Shown here in pieces: positions 51,515 through 63,524 of a DNA stretch of 64,000 bases. The stretch's first letter is position 1, and every line of letters starts with the position of its first letter. The notes beneath the pieces were generated by a model. The model worked only from the letters and a program-made list of their open reading frames with translations. It was not told where the DNA came from and did no database searches. Position numbers and translations under genes: made by a program. Origin of the DNA: Macquaria australasica (Eukaryota; Chordata; Actinopteri; Centrarchiformes; Percichthyidae); contig SEMN01000100.1 in the NCBI GenBank assembly GCA_005408345.1, positions 1,119,501 through 1,183,500 of the forward strand. Direction: 5' to 3'.

Positions 51515-51706
51515 GTCATGTTTCTGTCCACCAGGTGAATGTAAGTACTATATTCAATCTCTTTTAGCTCTGTTTTTGGTCTCCACCGACTCAAAAATAT
51601 CTGGCTCTTTAGCTGCTAAATGCTCTGCTAGGTTCACCAGCTAGTCACTAACTGTGTCTGTTTGCCATTTGGTGCTGAGCAGGTAGTCTACAGTGGGTTT
51701 TTAGAG
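51515..51706 (+). repeat. Family B repeat fragment
   Basis: Middle part of family B: 'tgtttctgtccaccaggtga', 'tttagctctgtttttggtct', 'agctgctaaatgctctgcta', 'tttggtgctgagcaggtagt' and 'cagtgggtttttagagc'. It lacks both ends of the 590-base form. Confidence 0.82.
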
Positions 51707-53970
51707 CGTTGGATTTGCTTTTTTTAAAGAAGATTTAGCAAATATAAATATTTAGTGAACATTGGTATCATTGCCTCGAGGCCATTGAAAGCTTCTTTCG
51801 GTGGCTGTGTAAAGGTCAGACTCAGTGTTGAGGTAAATATAAACATGTCCTCTTAATAACCAGATGTTTATTTATGTTTTCTGCCTATTTTATTTTTTAC
51901 AGGTAATAGTTTTGTTCACCTTCCAAAGACATTTACTTTAAGCTCCTGCCTTTTCAGAAGCAGTTCTTTTTGTTTTGGTTCATAATGTAATCCCTTCATG
52001 CTTCCGTATTGCTGTCTTAGTTCTTTCTTGGCTGACTGTTTGTCACTCCTATGTTAAAACAATCTGCTCATGAATATTAACCTTCCCCAATCTGCTTAAA
52101 ACACATGCATTCTGCACACACACAATCGCACGTACGCACACACACTTAACCTTGTCTTTTGCTTGCAGTGTCACTGAGGACTCAAAGCCTTTTCTCTCCT
52201 CTTTGAGTCTTTGAAGCTTCTCAGTTGTTCATCCCTCACTGTTTCATGTCTGAGATTTAAAAAAGATAATTTATTAGCCTAAATCTTTTATTCATCTTTA
52301 TTGTATTCTGAAATTTGAGAGACATGTATTAATTTAAAACAGCAGAAAACATCACTGTGACAAATAATATTAATTTAAAGAAGAAATCCTTCTTATCACT
52401 GCATTTCATTTTACTCTGAAAAAGAAAACCTAGGCTGTGAATCATTCCCGATATCCTCAGTCTGCCAGTAACCTAAAATAGTGATAATAATATTGGTTTT
52501 TTTTTATTGTGTATGGCCTCAATATGCTGACAGGGGACTGATGTCTTCTCTTTTAATGAAATTATTAGCCGATGATACCAGCACCAATTTCCATTACATT
52601 TAAATTCCTGCTGATTAGCACATTTTATTTAACAATATGCAATTATTTTCCATGATAGGGAATTCAGTTTTACTCAGTTCTTTTCAATGAGGTAAATGAT
52701 TATGAAGTAAATTATTTTGGGGGTTTTATTCTTCTTAGAAACCCTCTGTTTAGTAGTATAGGTTGTATTTAATTTAAGCCTGTTTCTATATATTATACTG
52801 CAGCTCACTGTCTTTGTCACTAATCTCAGTGCACATGAAATGACATTCTCAACTTCACTGGGTTACCACCGCCAACCTCTCACCTGCACCCCCATGTTTT
52901 CACAGATCATAAATATCAATGTGCTGTTCAATAACACTAAAGCTCTTCAGTATTCAGACCAGCCTGTGGCACACTGTTGAATCCCTGCATAATGTCCCAA
53001 CAGGTATAAGGACTGCCTGTATTAAATGAAAAACCTGGGACATGTTTTTATTTATGGCGCAAAAAAAAAAAAAAAATCCTTAGGAGACGTAATCACTGAG
53101 ATTTCAGAGCTACAGACTGTAATCATGCCAGTGCAGTTGGGAAACTTTTAGTGTATATTCTTCAAGATGATATCGCTTCACTTTTATCTCCTTTATATAC
53201 TGTATTTTATTTATTTAAACCAGTTGTGGGTAAAGCTCCCTGACTGTTAAGCACACTCAGAAGCCTCTAAAGTGCATTAAAACCTCTTGGAAGTAGGACA
53301 GAATTTTTAACAGATGCCACCGGTGTTTTATGGAGTCTGAACATGAACTGAGTTCATCAACAAGGACCACAAGCAGTAATACACTGTTTGTCACACTAAA
53401 TGTGAGTTCTTAGTGCTGTCATTGCTGCTATGAAATGACTCAGCACTGCACTCTTTTTAAGCCCTTCAGTTTTCAGCCCTTCAAACACAAAGGAGTGCTT
53501 CTACAATCTTCTGTAGTGTAAGGACACTCAGAAAAAGGTTCACATACTCCAAAAATGATCACACATTACCACTTGATTAATTATTAAAGGAAGCTTGTGC
53601 GTGTTACTCTAGTGATACCTTCAGGGAAATTAGTTTCACTTCCTCCTCCCTGCTTAGGTCAAAGAGCAATGTAAGCTACAGAAGAGCCCACCAGCTGCTG
53701 GTAGGGACTGAATCTTTTGTTCAAGGATGCCAGAGCTTTTTGTCCTATGAACTCCCGGTGTTTCTGTTGAAGGACAGCCAATCAGTCTCTGTAAATAACA
53801 GGCCACCCTTCACCTGCTAACATACATTACAGCACAAGGAAAACAGCATTTATCACAGTAATTATATTAGCGCTATCATTTTTCCACATTCTTTACATCA
53901 CCTTACGCTCATCCTGAGAGGCTGTGGCCCAGACAAATATTCATGCTATTTGTCTTCCTGTGCCTCCTAG
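51707..53970. other. Distal intron 1, leading to exon 2 acceptor
   Basis: Non-coding. A poly-A tract lies at about 53060-53076. The last bases form a strong pyrimidine tract and acceptor (tgtcttcctgtgcctcctag|ag). I see no cryptic exon that would keep the reading frame. Confidence 0.6.
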
Positions 53971-54166
53971 AGACTCCAGGGAGGGGAGAGGACGGTCAGG
54001 CGGACACATCATTCTCTGACTCGTCGCTGTTCGCTCACTGGGGTCAGGAGCTCGGTCCAGACAACAGGCGGGTGGCACTGAAGATGTTCCAGTACTATGG
54101 ATATAACGGCTACCTCAGTGATCGTCTCTCTCTAGACAGGCCAATACCAGACCTCAGGCCTGATGG
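53971..54166 (+). CDS. galnt18: galnt18 coding exon 2 (stem, Y-subfamily motif)
   Basis: Residues 80-145; the first and last codons are split. It encodes the lumenal stem just before the catalytic domain. Residues 80-92 (rich in Gly, Asp and Glu) are variable. From residue 95 the sequence closely follows vertebrate GALNT18: DSSLFAHWGQEL (96-107), then RRVALKMFQYYGYNGYLSDR (112-131) and LDRPIPDLRP (134-143). The YGYN.YLSD block is the family's stem-to-catalytic junction. Acceptor cctcctag|ag, donor gatgg|gtaaga, length 196 bases, phase 2 at its end. The frame joins exon 1 as Gln-Glu without a stop. Confidence 0.95.
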
Positions 54167-55975
54167 GTAAGACTGCAGGCAGAATGGTGATCAAACACTG
54201 TCATTTTTATAGACTATCACCCTACACTAGATGGTAGGTGTTGATATAGATCTGTAAAGTATCCTATGTTTGAGTAAATTATTTAGATATAAATTAAAAA
54301 ATTAAATAGGTGGAGTACTATATAACTGTCAAAACAAATTGGCAGTGCAGCATAATTGTGGCATTAGCTAATATGTTTGTGTCTCCTCATAGGAGTGGGC
54401 AACGTGGTTAATTCCTCTATGATGTTATCTAAAATGATAATTATATATATTTGCGATAATCCAGAAAATGAACACCTGAATAATCAATATACTGAACCAC
54501 ACTGGTGGCAAAACAAAACTAAGAGTCTACAGCCATGTGGCACTGTGAGGCTGTGCTTGGAGCTAAATGCTAACACCAGCATGCTAACATGCTCACATGC
54601 TCATCGCAGCAAAACACATTGTTCTCTCTCAAACAAACAGTGCCTCTTATTGAAAGCCAATAAAGATTTTACTTCCATCTACAGCATTCAGCACAATTAC
54701 CTGCTGCTGAGTTAATCATATTATGTAGGCAAAGGAAAACTCTTGTTTGTAGTAGTCTTGATTAGGGGGTAATTTTCACTGTACCAATATCTATCACAAA
54801 CCCATACGGCCATCTGAAGGTGGCAGGACAAAGTACATGCTTTCCATCTGCAGCATAAGGCACACATGCATTTTCAAAGCCTTGTGCAGTTATTTGTGCA
54901 TACAGGGAATACAGCATATTACAGGGAATTATTGACGCCGCACTGGTTGGCTGTGACTTTTCAGCACACCTTTCATGTTCACATCACCAGGGTTACAAGA
55001 GCGCACAAGGTGACATCGTGGTGCGAAAGTTTGCACAGCTCAAAGATCTTCAGGGCATTTTCTCAACCGCACATCGCAGGACTCCCTTCAGACCATCCAT
55101 TCCCACTAATACAGGCTCTGTACACCTTTCCAAAACTGTTCCGGGGGATACATTAATCACACACATTTCGCACACATTTCCCAAAAGTAATGCCCGAGCC
55201 ATGCCATTCTGTAAACACAACAGGCTTTGGGGCCGTAATGAACATCATGATGTGGTTACAGCGATGTGATTTTGTTGAATTTGACAGGCAGGAGAGGAAA
55301 CAGGTAAGATATCGCAATCCCAACATAATTCACTCTCTCCAATTAAATTAAATGGTCATGTCAAGAGGATTATTATGGGGAGTTTGCCACAGATTTTTTG
55401 ACCACAATCCACATACTGTTATTGAGGGAATAATTGTCTTCTAACGCATTTGTGTCATTACACACAGAAAACATTATGATCAGCATTTCAGTTTCAAAAA
55501 CATTTTTACCATTTGCTCTCTCTGCATTTCCTGGAAACGGGCGTCAGTTTCCTCTTGGGAGAAGAGGCTGGACTCCTTATTCACAATGAAAATGTCAGCA
55601 TGTGGTAGCAGAAAACAATATTCTAAAAGGGAAAGAGAGGAGCTTGATTGATGTCAGACCTTACCACACGACCAATTATTTATTCCTCCTGAACGGATCC
55701 CTTTTTTTAACTGCATTGCATTACTGCATTACAGTAGCACTCTAATCGTTAAATTTCCAAAAATCTGATGGCCATGAACTGGTGCCAGTGACTACATTTA
55801 TACCTTGATTCATAAAAATAAGGTCCTGATATAATCCACCAAGTAGCTGGGTTGGCATGAAATCTGACATTACCCTGCTTTTTAGGAATCAATGTCAGAT
55901 GTATCAGTTAATCCTTTAGACACGAGGCAGGTCTAAACATTGCCTCACCAAGGGTTTGTTATTTGTCCTCCACAG
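54167..55975. other. galnt18 intron 2 (1,809 bases)
   Basis: Canonical GT...AG. It holds an antisense tail of the family F repeat at about 54513-54615 ('gtctacagccatgtggcact', 'agctaaatgctaacaccagc', 'atgctaacatgctcacatgc'). The rest is unrecognised. The frames at 54866-55269 have no domain. Confidence 0.75.
54513..54615 (-). repeat. Family F repeat tail fragment in intron 2
   Basis: Short antisense tail, colinear with the fragment at 29571-29745. It includes the typical 'gctaacatgctcaca' stretch. Confidence 0.7.
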
Positions 55976-56142
55976 GTGCAGAAACATCACTTATCCTTTA
56001 AACCTCCCTCAAGTGAGCATTGTGTTCATTTTTGTGAATGAAGCCTTGTCCGTCATCCTGCGGTCCATTCACTCTGCCATCAGCAGGACGCCCTCCCACC
56101 TTCTCAAAGAGATAATCCTGGTGGACGACAACAGCAATAACA
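55976..56142 (+). CDS. galnt18: galnt18 coding exon 3 (start of GT-A catalytic domain)
   Basis: Residues 145-201, with split codons at both ends. It begins with the conserved Gly-Cys (145-146) and continues with the first beta strand and UDP-binding part of the GT-A fold: VSIVFIFVNEALSVILRSIH (158-177) and then LLKEIILVDDNSNN (187-200). The VDD at 194-196 is the family's usual acidic pair after the second strand. Asn148-Ile-Thr150 is a possible N-glycosylation site. The phenylalanine-rich FIFVNEALSV form is typical of the Y-subfamily rather than the FHNEAWS of most GalNAc-transferases. Acceptor cctccacag|g, donor aaca|gtaagc; phase 2 in, phase 1 out. Confidence 0.96.
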
Positions 56143-56170
56143 GTAAGCAGCATCATTTTATTATACAACA

Positions 56171-57106
56171 ATTGACCAATTGCAGCTTAGCAACCATAAC
56201 CAGGCACAGCAGGTCTGTCAAGCTCAGGATTTCTTAACATGTTGAAGCGGTGTGCATGGGGCTGTAGTCCGTGGTGGAAGAAGTTTTCAGATCCTTTACG
56301 TTAAGTAGCAATACCACACTGTAAAAATACTCCACTACAAGTAACTGCGTTCAAAACCTTAAGTAAAATATGTAAGTATTATCAGCAACTACTTAAAGTA
56401 TCAAAAGTAAAGTAATCATTATGCAGAAAAATGTACCCTGTCAGTGTTTTACTATTATATATAATATTTTTGGATTAACATTACTAGTGCATTAATGTTT
56501 ATGTAGCATTTTACTGCTGTAGTTGCATTTTCCACCTAAACCAGTGGGTTTTTTAAAAATAGTTTATTTATCTTAAGAAGTAGGGGAAATTTCTCAACCC
56601 ATAAAGATACACATAATCCTTTAGTTTATTGTAAAATCACCAAATTTCGAGATACATGGTACAAGATACAGGATGAGTATGAAAAATTATAATCTGAAAA
56701 GTAACTAGTAACTAGCTGTCAGACAAATGTAGTACAATATTTGCCTCTGAATTGTATTGGAGCAGACTTATAAAGTTGCACAATATGGAAATAATTCAAG
56801 TAAAGTACAAGTACCTCGAATATTTACAGTATGCTGAGTATATAGTTACACCACCATTCCACCATTGGAAATTGGAAAATAAAATCTGCTTGCAACAGAA
56901 CTTTCAGCCGGCATAATTGACGGTCACTGGCTAGAAATGAGAAGTCTGCTTTTGTCTACCTCTGTCTGAAATCAAGGACCCATTGTTCCAAACATGAATA
57001 TTATTATTATTATTAATAATAGCCTTTATTATTTTGATAGTAAACTGTATATCTGAGAATGCGTGACATGCATAGCAACTGTAACTAAGGGGGACAGAGC
57101 TTAGCA
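56171..57106. mobile_element. Family D element, second copy, interrupted
   Basis: The left part 'attgaccaattgcagcttag' plus 'caaccataaccaggcac' aligns with 14302-14333. 'gtgtgcatggggctgtag' aligns with 'tgttcatggggctctagg' near 14379-14398. The right part 'gcatagcaactgtaactaag' plus 'ggggacagagcttag' aligns with 16091-16124. The inner portion carries an unrelated MITE. The extreme left end of the family, with its inverted repeat, is not visible here, so the copy is truncated or diverged. Confidence 0.65.
56269..56868. mobile_element. hAT-like 'GTGGTGGAAGAAG' MITE
   Basis: It starts 'gtggtggaagaagttttcag' and goes on with 'aataccacactgtaaaaata', 'ctccactacaagtaact' and 'tatcaaaagtaaagtaatca'. 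It ends 'gttacaccaccattccacca'. The ends are roughly inverted (gtggtggaa / ttccaccat). The layout matches a very common fish non-autonomous element. Assignment to hAT rests on the end motif only. No clear 8-bp duplication is seen. Confidence 0.7.
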
Positions 57107-58052
57107 AACACACTAACAACCATTTTGCAAAGTAGCTGTAGCAGCTCTGTGTTAAAGCAGGCGGGAGTTTACATACCATTGCCTCATGTATGGAGAAATC
57201 TGTATCTGTGATATTTACTGCTCCTCTGGTGGCCTCCAGACTCCTTTAATGTTTTTAATTGGGGGCTGTGTTCACTGGATTTAACCGATAGATGAATTAC
57301 ACTAATTAGCTGCACAGCCAGGAAATTTGCCCCGAGGCAGATAACAATCCAGCAAGGTGATGAAGTGTTTGTAGGCCTACATATCTTGTCTGCATTTGCA
57401 ACCCTAATTCTTACATCTGCATGCACTGGATGTAGTGTAAACAGTGTCGGGTCGAAAAGATATTCAGTATATGCTGACAATGTGTAGCTGCTGAGCTCTG
57501 TTCACTTGTTATTACTGAGATGACTGATGTGTGAGATCACTGATAGGTGGCTTTAGTCTGCCATGCAAGGCACAAGAAATAGACTTGAAGTCATCTGTGA
57601 AAAGTGGGCCTATAATTTACAGTGTAAGACTTAACTACATTACAAAGGCAGAAAGCAGGCTATAAAAAGGTAATGATACTGTGCCAAGGTCATTTATAGG
57701 CAATATACTTTTAAATGGGCTGTGCTGCTTGTAACAAGGACTGAGACAGCCATTAAGGGCAATCAACATGGGAAATACTGGCATTGGGAAGAATATGTTT
57801 ACCAAAGTCAATAATGCAAAACATGTAGCATGGCCTGTAGCATGCTGGAATAGAATATGTAGATCATTGTGGTATTTCTTGCTAACTTATCTCAACACGC
57901 TGGGATAGGAATGGTCACTCTCCCTCATGCTATTATTGACCAGAATGTGCAGAATGTTCAATAATGTAAATTTAACCGTTGAGTCTGTTTACTTATTTAT
58001 TTATTATATCTTGCTTTTGGCTGATGCTTCATGCTGTTGCGCTATCCCTTTT

Positions 58053-58112
58053 GCTGCTGTAACACTGCAAATTTCCCCGCTGTGGGATTATTTTATTTTA
58101 TCTTATTTTAAA
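58053..58112 (+). repeat. LINE-like 3' tail remnant
   Basis: 'gctgtaacactgcaaatttc' then 'cccgctgtgggatt' followed by TTTTATTTTATCTTATTTTA resembles the 3' end of a fish LINE (gtaatttccccactgtgggatcaataaag plus simple tail). Confidence 0.5.
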
Positions 58113-59014
58113 GTTGAATATATCCAGAGTTACCTGTTAAAAAATTTAAAGATGAAAACCCAAAAGTTTGCTCCCACTCCTCTTAGCACGTTATTGGATT
58201 ATCGCATCAGATCCCATAAACATTCATATCCCATATTTCATCACATAATTGAGAGCTAGGAAACAGTCGCCTTTAGCCCCTTAGGGGCCCAAGTCACTCG
58301 TTGACATTTTGCTGATGGCATTTCACCCTGTTTGCCTGAGCACTCTGTCACACTGCCTCCGATAGGCCCGATGTTATCATAATCACCATGACTGTGAATC
58401 TTATCTGTGCTAAATGTCGTTAGCCTGTTGACCCGTGATGCTGCTGAGATTGTTGAAGGGGTCATCGTCCACAGCTAACCTCCCAGGCATCCACAGCTTT
58501 ACATTAGTCATCCACCACTGTCACAGCTCACCTACGAGAGGCATTAGCATGCAGGAGAACGTGGAGCTATCAAGGGAGAGAAGGGCAAATTGACCTAGCT
58601 GATTCCTCCTTAATTGGATAATGTCCCAAGCTGTGGCCTGAGAAAGGCTTGTCTGCGTAAGAGTGGGGTTTTGAGAAGGGCTCCCTTATTAGACAGGCTG
58701 TCAGAAGACTTACGATTCCATACTTTAACTTAAATGATAATACCAAGGAGTCTTGTATATATGTGAGGGTGGAGGATTTTGTGATAAGCAGCTAATTTCA
58801 AGCGAAATGTAGACAGCAGAAAGAATTTAATGCCTTTATCCAAACCTCTGTCTGTTTCCCATGGTGTCTCTGCCTGATCACTGGTTGTTAGGGACTTGCT
58901 GAGTGTGATTCATCTCATCTGTGAAGGTGATGGAGCCCTTTAGGTGCCCATTAGAGAGATTTGAATATCTTCGTTGGTTAAATAATGATATAAAGATTTT
59001 GTTTCCTTGGGTTT

Positions 59015-59304
59015 AGGGCTGAAACTAACAATTACTTTCATTTTAAATTAATTTGGTCTATATAATGTCAGAAAATAGTGAAAAATGTCCATGGCAATCA
59101 CCCAGAGCACAAGGTGTCTTCAAATTGCTCATGTTTTTCACTTTGAAACTAAAAGATATTCAGTTAAAATAACAGCAAATGTTCACATTTGAGAAGCAGA
59201 AACCAGTGATTGATGACAATTAATGATTTTCTGATTATCAAAATTGTTGCCAATTAATTTTCTGCTGATCAACAACGGGATTAGTCTACCACTCATTTCA
59301 GCTG
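59015..59304 (+). repeat. Family E repeat copy
   Basis: The copy runs from 'agggctgaaactaacaatta' to 'ctcatttcagctg', with 'ggtctatataatgtcagaaa', 'aaggtgtcttcaaattgctc' and 'gattatcaaaattgttgcca' in the usual order. Confidence 0.85.
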
Positions 59305-62215
59305 TAATTGAAATTAATTCATTTTGAAAGAGACCAGTGTTTAAAGAGGAGGATTCAGACAAAGCGGGGTGATAGTGTGTTGCTGACCAGATCCTGTGGC
59401 TTGCTTCTACTCTCTTTACACTGATGTTTATCCCTGGGTGGTGTGAAGTAATGTGGATTCAGTCAACGACTCAGGTGCCCAGAGAAGTTCAAGCAACTGT
59501 CTGAAACCAGTTGGATATCCAGCAGGCAGTTGCTGCCGCTCAGTCCAATGAAAGCTGGAGGGCACACAAAAGCTGGGACGATATCAGCAAAAGCAGAGTT
59601 TACAGTATGTCCTGCCAACTATAACAGCACATTTGTGCTGTAACTTCAGCAACATGTGTTCAAAATGTTTTTAACTAACTGCCAGTCTCATATCCAAACC
59701 CTGGACTCAGGATTTGGATACAAGACTGGTGAAACTGTGGAGGAAGAGCGAGTGTCAGTTGGATATTTTAACACCTGCAGAGTTGTGTAGTGAGAAATTG
59801 CCAAGTGGTGTCGTGCAAACTACACAGCAACTGTGAGACCGGTATCCATGCCGATTTGCCATCTGCTGTGTAAGCAGTAACGCCTGTGTGGTGATAAATG
59901 GTGTTTAGTTTGAACATGCATGAAGAGAACATGCAGTATTCAAGGCTTAGACAGACAAGTTCAGGCATACATTAACATACAGTTATGAAGCAGCAACAGG
60001 TTATAGATCAAAGGAAACAATTACTAAAATCCTATATATACTATATATTTGACACTGTCACAATTCAATTCTCTGCACACAAAAAAGCTGAACAGGAGTT
60101 TTAAGCCATGTTAGCCTCAGATGTTTTTAATATAGAAAGCTTTCATAGTGTGTTGTAGATTCAGAAAATGAGTATCCATATTCAAGTAATTATACACAGT
60201 TTCATGTAATATTATTTTGTTATATTACACTGAGGATAGGATGGAGGTGCCAGCGGCTCACCATTAGCTTTTTATCTTCTGAGAAAAACCTGTTTTCTTG
60301 TTACGTTTTGAACATGTTACTGGATTTACTGCTTGGCTGCACAGTGATGTTAGAAACCTGTTTGCTTGTTGTTCCAGTCCAACTCCATCCAAAAGCCCAT
60401 TGCTTTCCAGCAGAGCTTCAGCAGGATATCAGTCCTGAAAGATTGATGACTGATGGCCATCAGCCATTCCTGGTGTAATGAACTGTGCTTTATTAAGATT
60501 TGTTATGAGGCATAACACATCATCATTCTTATTTTCAATTCACGCTCACATCAGAATGTCTTAATTATTGATGGATTAAAAATGATTATAGATACAGTAA
60601 TCTGGTGGAACGTCACCAGCAGCTGCTCGCACGAGTTACTACAGTAGCTTTCCTTGAGCCAGAATTAAGAGCCCAAAGTGAAGACATTTTTCTACCACAT
60701 ACATAGTGAGTGTTTCTCAGCCCTGGCTTTCTTGATCCAGAGTCCCTCTGCTATAAATTCTGGATATCTAATCAAGGGCAGATTTACACCTGGGACGTCT
60801 GTCGATTGCAATTAACCAGGAGGGATAGAAAAACCGACCTCAGCTGGCTCTTCTGAATGGGATACTATCATACTTAACGTAAATGTACCATAGAATTTAA
60901 TATTGCATGTGGTGAATACAGTGTGAGTATTATTCTGCTCCAGACTTGTTTATTGCGTGGTGAGAAATAGCAGCAGTTCTCTGAGTGTCAAGGTCCAGCA
61001 GCATCCACTGAATTGATAAGTGAAACACTCTGACATCTCTGACTCTGATACCTTTTTATTAAATATTTGTATTTATTTCCCCAGCTGACTCATGAGGTCA
61101 GTTCTCGCTTAAGGAACAGATTAGACAAATTGAGGTAATCAAACAAATTCAAGAGTTTTTGTGTCGGTGGTGTTTTGGGTAAGGTAAGAATATACTTTAA
61201 CGTAAAGGTACCCTGTGGAATTTTTGACCATTAGTAGAGCTATGGAGCAATGTTTTCTCCATTTTGTTTGTATTGTGCACATGCTCAAGGACGCAAATGC
61301 ACGCATGTGAGCATGCAAGCGACAAAATGCACTTTCCCGTTGCCAGTTTGATGCTATTCCCTTGATCAACAATTGGTGACCGACCATAAAGCAAAGAAGC
61401 ACAGCAAAACACCAACAAAGGCAGTGAAGCTGCCAGCTAGCAAACATGGATGTAAACAATGCACAAATTAAAATGTTATATGTGGAAGGAAATGCATTCA
61501 ACGCTCTTGTTAGGCCTGAAGGATTCACGCAATGCACTTTGTTGAGAAACGGTGAATGTAAACATAACTCTGTCAACATGAAAACTCCACAGGACAAAGG
61601 CCTTTAACATCGTCCTTGACATGAAAAGTCATAAAGGTGGTCATTCAGTAATGTATAGACTCATGGCTCATTCATAATGGCCACATATGATTTTGATTAT
61701 TAATTTTCTCATATTCAGAAAAACAATATATACACCATCCAAAGTTGAGAATTCACTTTTTATTAAATCAATATACCATAGGCAGTTTATCTATATATAC
61801 AGTACATACTTGAATGTTACATACAGTACAGTCTGTCAATACTGTTGCTGTGCATCCCTGTAAATTAGCAGGAAAATAAAGGACAAAAAATTAAGAACTG
61901 TCGAACATCCTGATATTCCACATATGGGTGAAGATAATGGCTGCTTTCCCGACCTCTGAAGGGATTGCTGATGAAAAGATATGAGGTGAAATAATTCCTA
62001 TTATATATTCTTGCATTTTATATTGAAATTCACTGTTGTAGATGCACTGATTGATATACTGTGAGACTTGTTTACGATCAGGTGCCAACATTAACTATCA
62101 CGCCAAACAGTATATTTGTTGTTTGCAAAGTGGGAGAATAAGGCTGCTAAAAACATATATGTAAATCACAGTTCACATTCGAATAGATCAGTGCTGAAGC
62201 GGGTTTATATGTCGC

Positions 62216-62237
62216 TGTGTGTGTGTGTGTGTGTGTG
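62216..62237. repeat. (TG)11 microsatellite
   Basis: Short perfect dinucleotide run in intron 3. Confidence 0.95.
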
Positions 62238-63340
62238 GTGGGACCGTACAGAATCTGCACGTGTTTGGAAAAATATGTGCTGCTTTTATCATATTTTCTG
62301 CATTTGATCAAAGGTGAGTCTCATGTTGTGCCCTTCTTTTCAATATCAGTCCACAACACAGCCAATGTCTTTATAAAATTCATGATCACATAAACTACTT
62401 CTCTAACAAAACTTTTTTCCAGTTTTGTTGGTTTGAAAAATCTTAACTTTTTTTCGACTTTATAAAAACGCCTCACACTGCCTATGAAGAAGCCAGACAC
62501 AGCATGATTTCACGGCGGCCGCTTTCTGTCTGCTTGCAACTGCTCCCAATTCTCTTTAAACTCAAAAGGTACCGGCGGTTAAAAGTGAAATAGTGAGAAC
62601 ACAGCCAAAGGTGATTTATACAAGGGATGATGAAACACGGTGCTGATGAAATTTTTTTTTTTTCCAGCTTTATTCGGTTGATAGTACAGTATAGAGTGGT
62701 GATATAATTGTGGTTTTGCTCAAAGCCTTTTTTAAAGAAATGATGATCAGCCAAAGTGTTTTTCACTTGGCTTGAAATTTTTCCAGTTGAACCAAAGTTG
62801 GATCTTCTAACACATTGCCGTAATTTATTGTATTCTTGAGAAAATTAGCAGAAATATTGCTACCACTTATAACTTGTCGGGAGAACTATGATTCTTTTTC
62901 ATATAAACAGCACTGACTCTTTTACCCTGCAGGCTGTGACTCATCATACAGTATATAGTTCAGGTAATAATGGAGGTAAACTTTGAAGCCAAACATTAAA
63001 ATGGATGGACTTCCTCTATCTCCTCCCCCCGTGTTTTGAAAGGCATTGCAGGCTGAGTCCTCAATATTGCAATATCCCGTTATGACTGGTAAGCCCCATG
63101 GAGGTCTGCAGTGCTGGCTCAAGCTGCTGCCTCTTTGGTCCAGTGATCAAAGCAGTGAAGCATGAGTACTTTTGGCCTCCTACCAATGAAATACTGCCCA
63201 CTGGAGGAGGATGTGACGACGTCTTGTGGGTGGAAGTTTGCTCACAAGCAGCTCTCACTTTACTCAACTCTCTCATACGGGATCTTCAAAAACTCTTCAG
63301 ATATTGATGTAAAATTCATGTGTGTGTGTGCGTTTTGTAG

Positions 63341-63524
63341 ATGACCTAAAGGAGAAGCTGCAGGATTTTGTGTCTGAGACCAACAGCCAACGTCCAGGAT
63401 TCATTAAGATGGTGCGGCATGCCAAGCAGGAGGGTCTGATCCGGTCCAGAGTAAGCGGGTGGAGGGCTGCCACTGCCCCAGTTGTTGCCCTGTTTGATGC
63501 CCACGTCGAGTTCAATGTTGGCTG
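63341..63524 (+). CDS. galnt18: galnt18 coding exon 4 (GT-A domain, DxH motif)
   Basis: Residues 201-262; first and last codons split. After a less conserved loop (residues 202-216, DLKEKLQDFVSETNS) it encodes GFIKMVRHAKQEGLIRSRVS (220-239), GWRAATAPVVALFDAHVEFN (240-259) and VGW (260-262). The REGL-type helix of other GalNAc-transferases reads QEGL here. Asp253-Ala-His255 is the DxH motif that, with a later His, binds the divalent metal and UDP-GalNAc. It is intact. The length between the VDDN block and DAH equals that of vertebrate GALNT18. Acceptor tttgtag|at, donor gctg|gtgagt, phase 2 at the end, so the next exon begins by completing Trp262. The remaining catalytic and lectin exons lie outside the window. 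Confidence 0.96.

Larger units (their letters stand above)
56143..63340. other. galnt18 intron 3 (7,198 bases)
   Basis: Canonical GT...AG. It contains a family D element (56171-57106) interrupted by a 'gtggtggaag' MITE (56269-56868), a LINE-like tail (58053-58112), a family E repeat (59015-59304) and (TG)11 (62216-62237). Other frames in it (for example 61139-61597 minus and 57927-58259 plus) have no domain. The 3' end has a short (TG)6 next to a weak pyrimidine stretch. Confidence 0.75.

Noticed and set aside
53943..53970. ATG just before exon 2 giving a signal-peptide-like start (MLFVFLCLL)
   Set aside because: The hydrophobic stretch is the translated pyrimidine tract of the exon 2 acceptor. 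No promoter signals are seen nearby, and exon 1 joins in frame with a proper acceptor.
61139..61597. 152-codon frame on the minus strand in intron 3
   Set aside because: Low-complexity, Cys/Leu-rich random-like composition, no domain recognised and no supporting splice or promoter signals.
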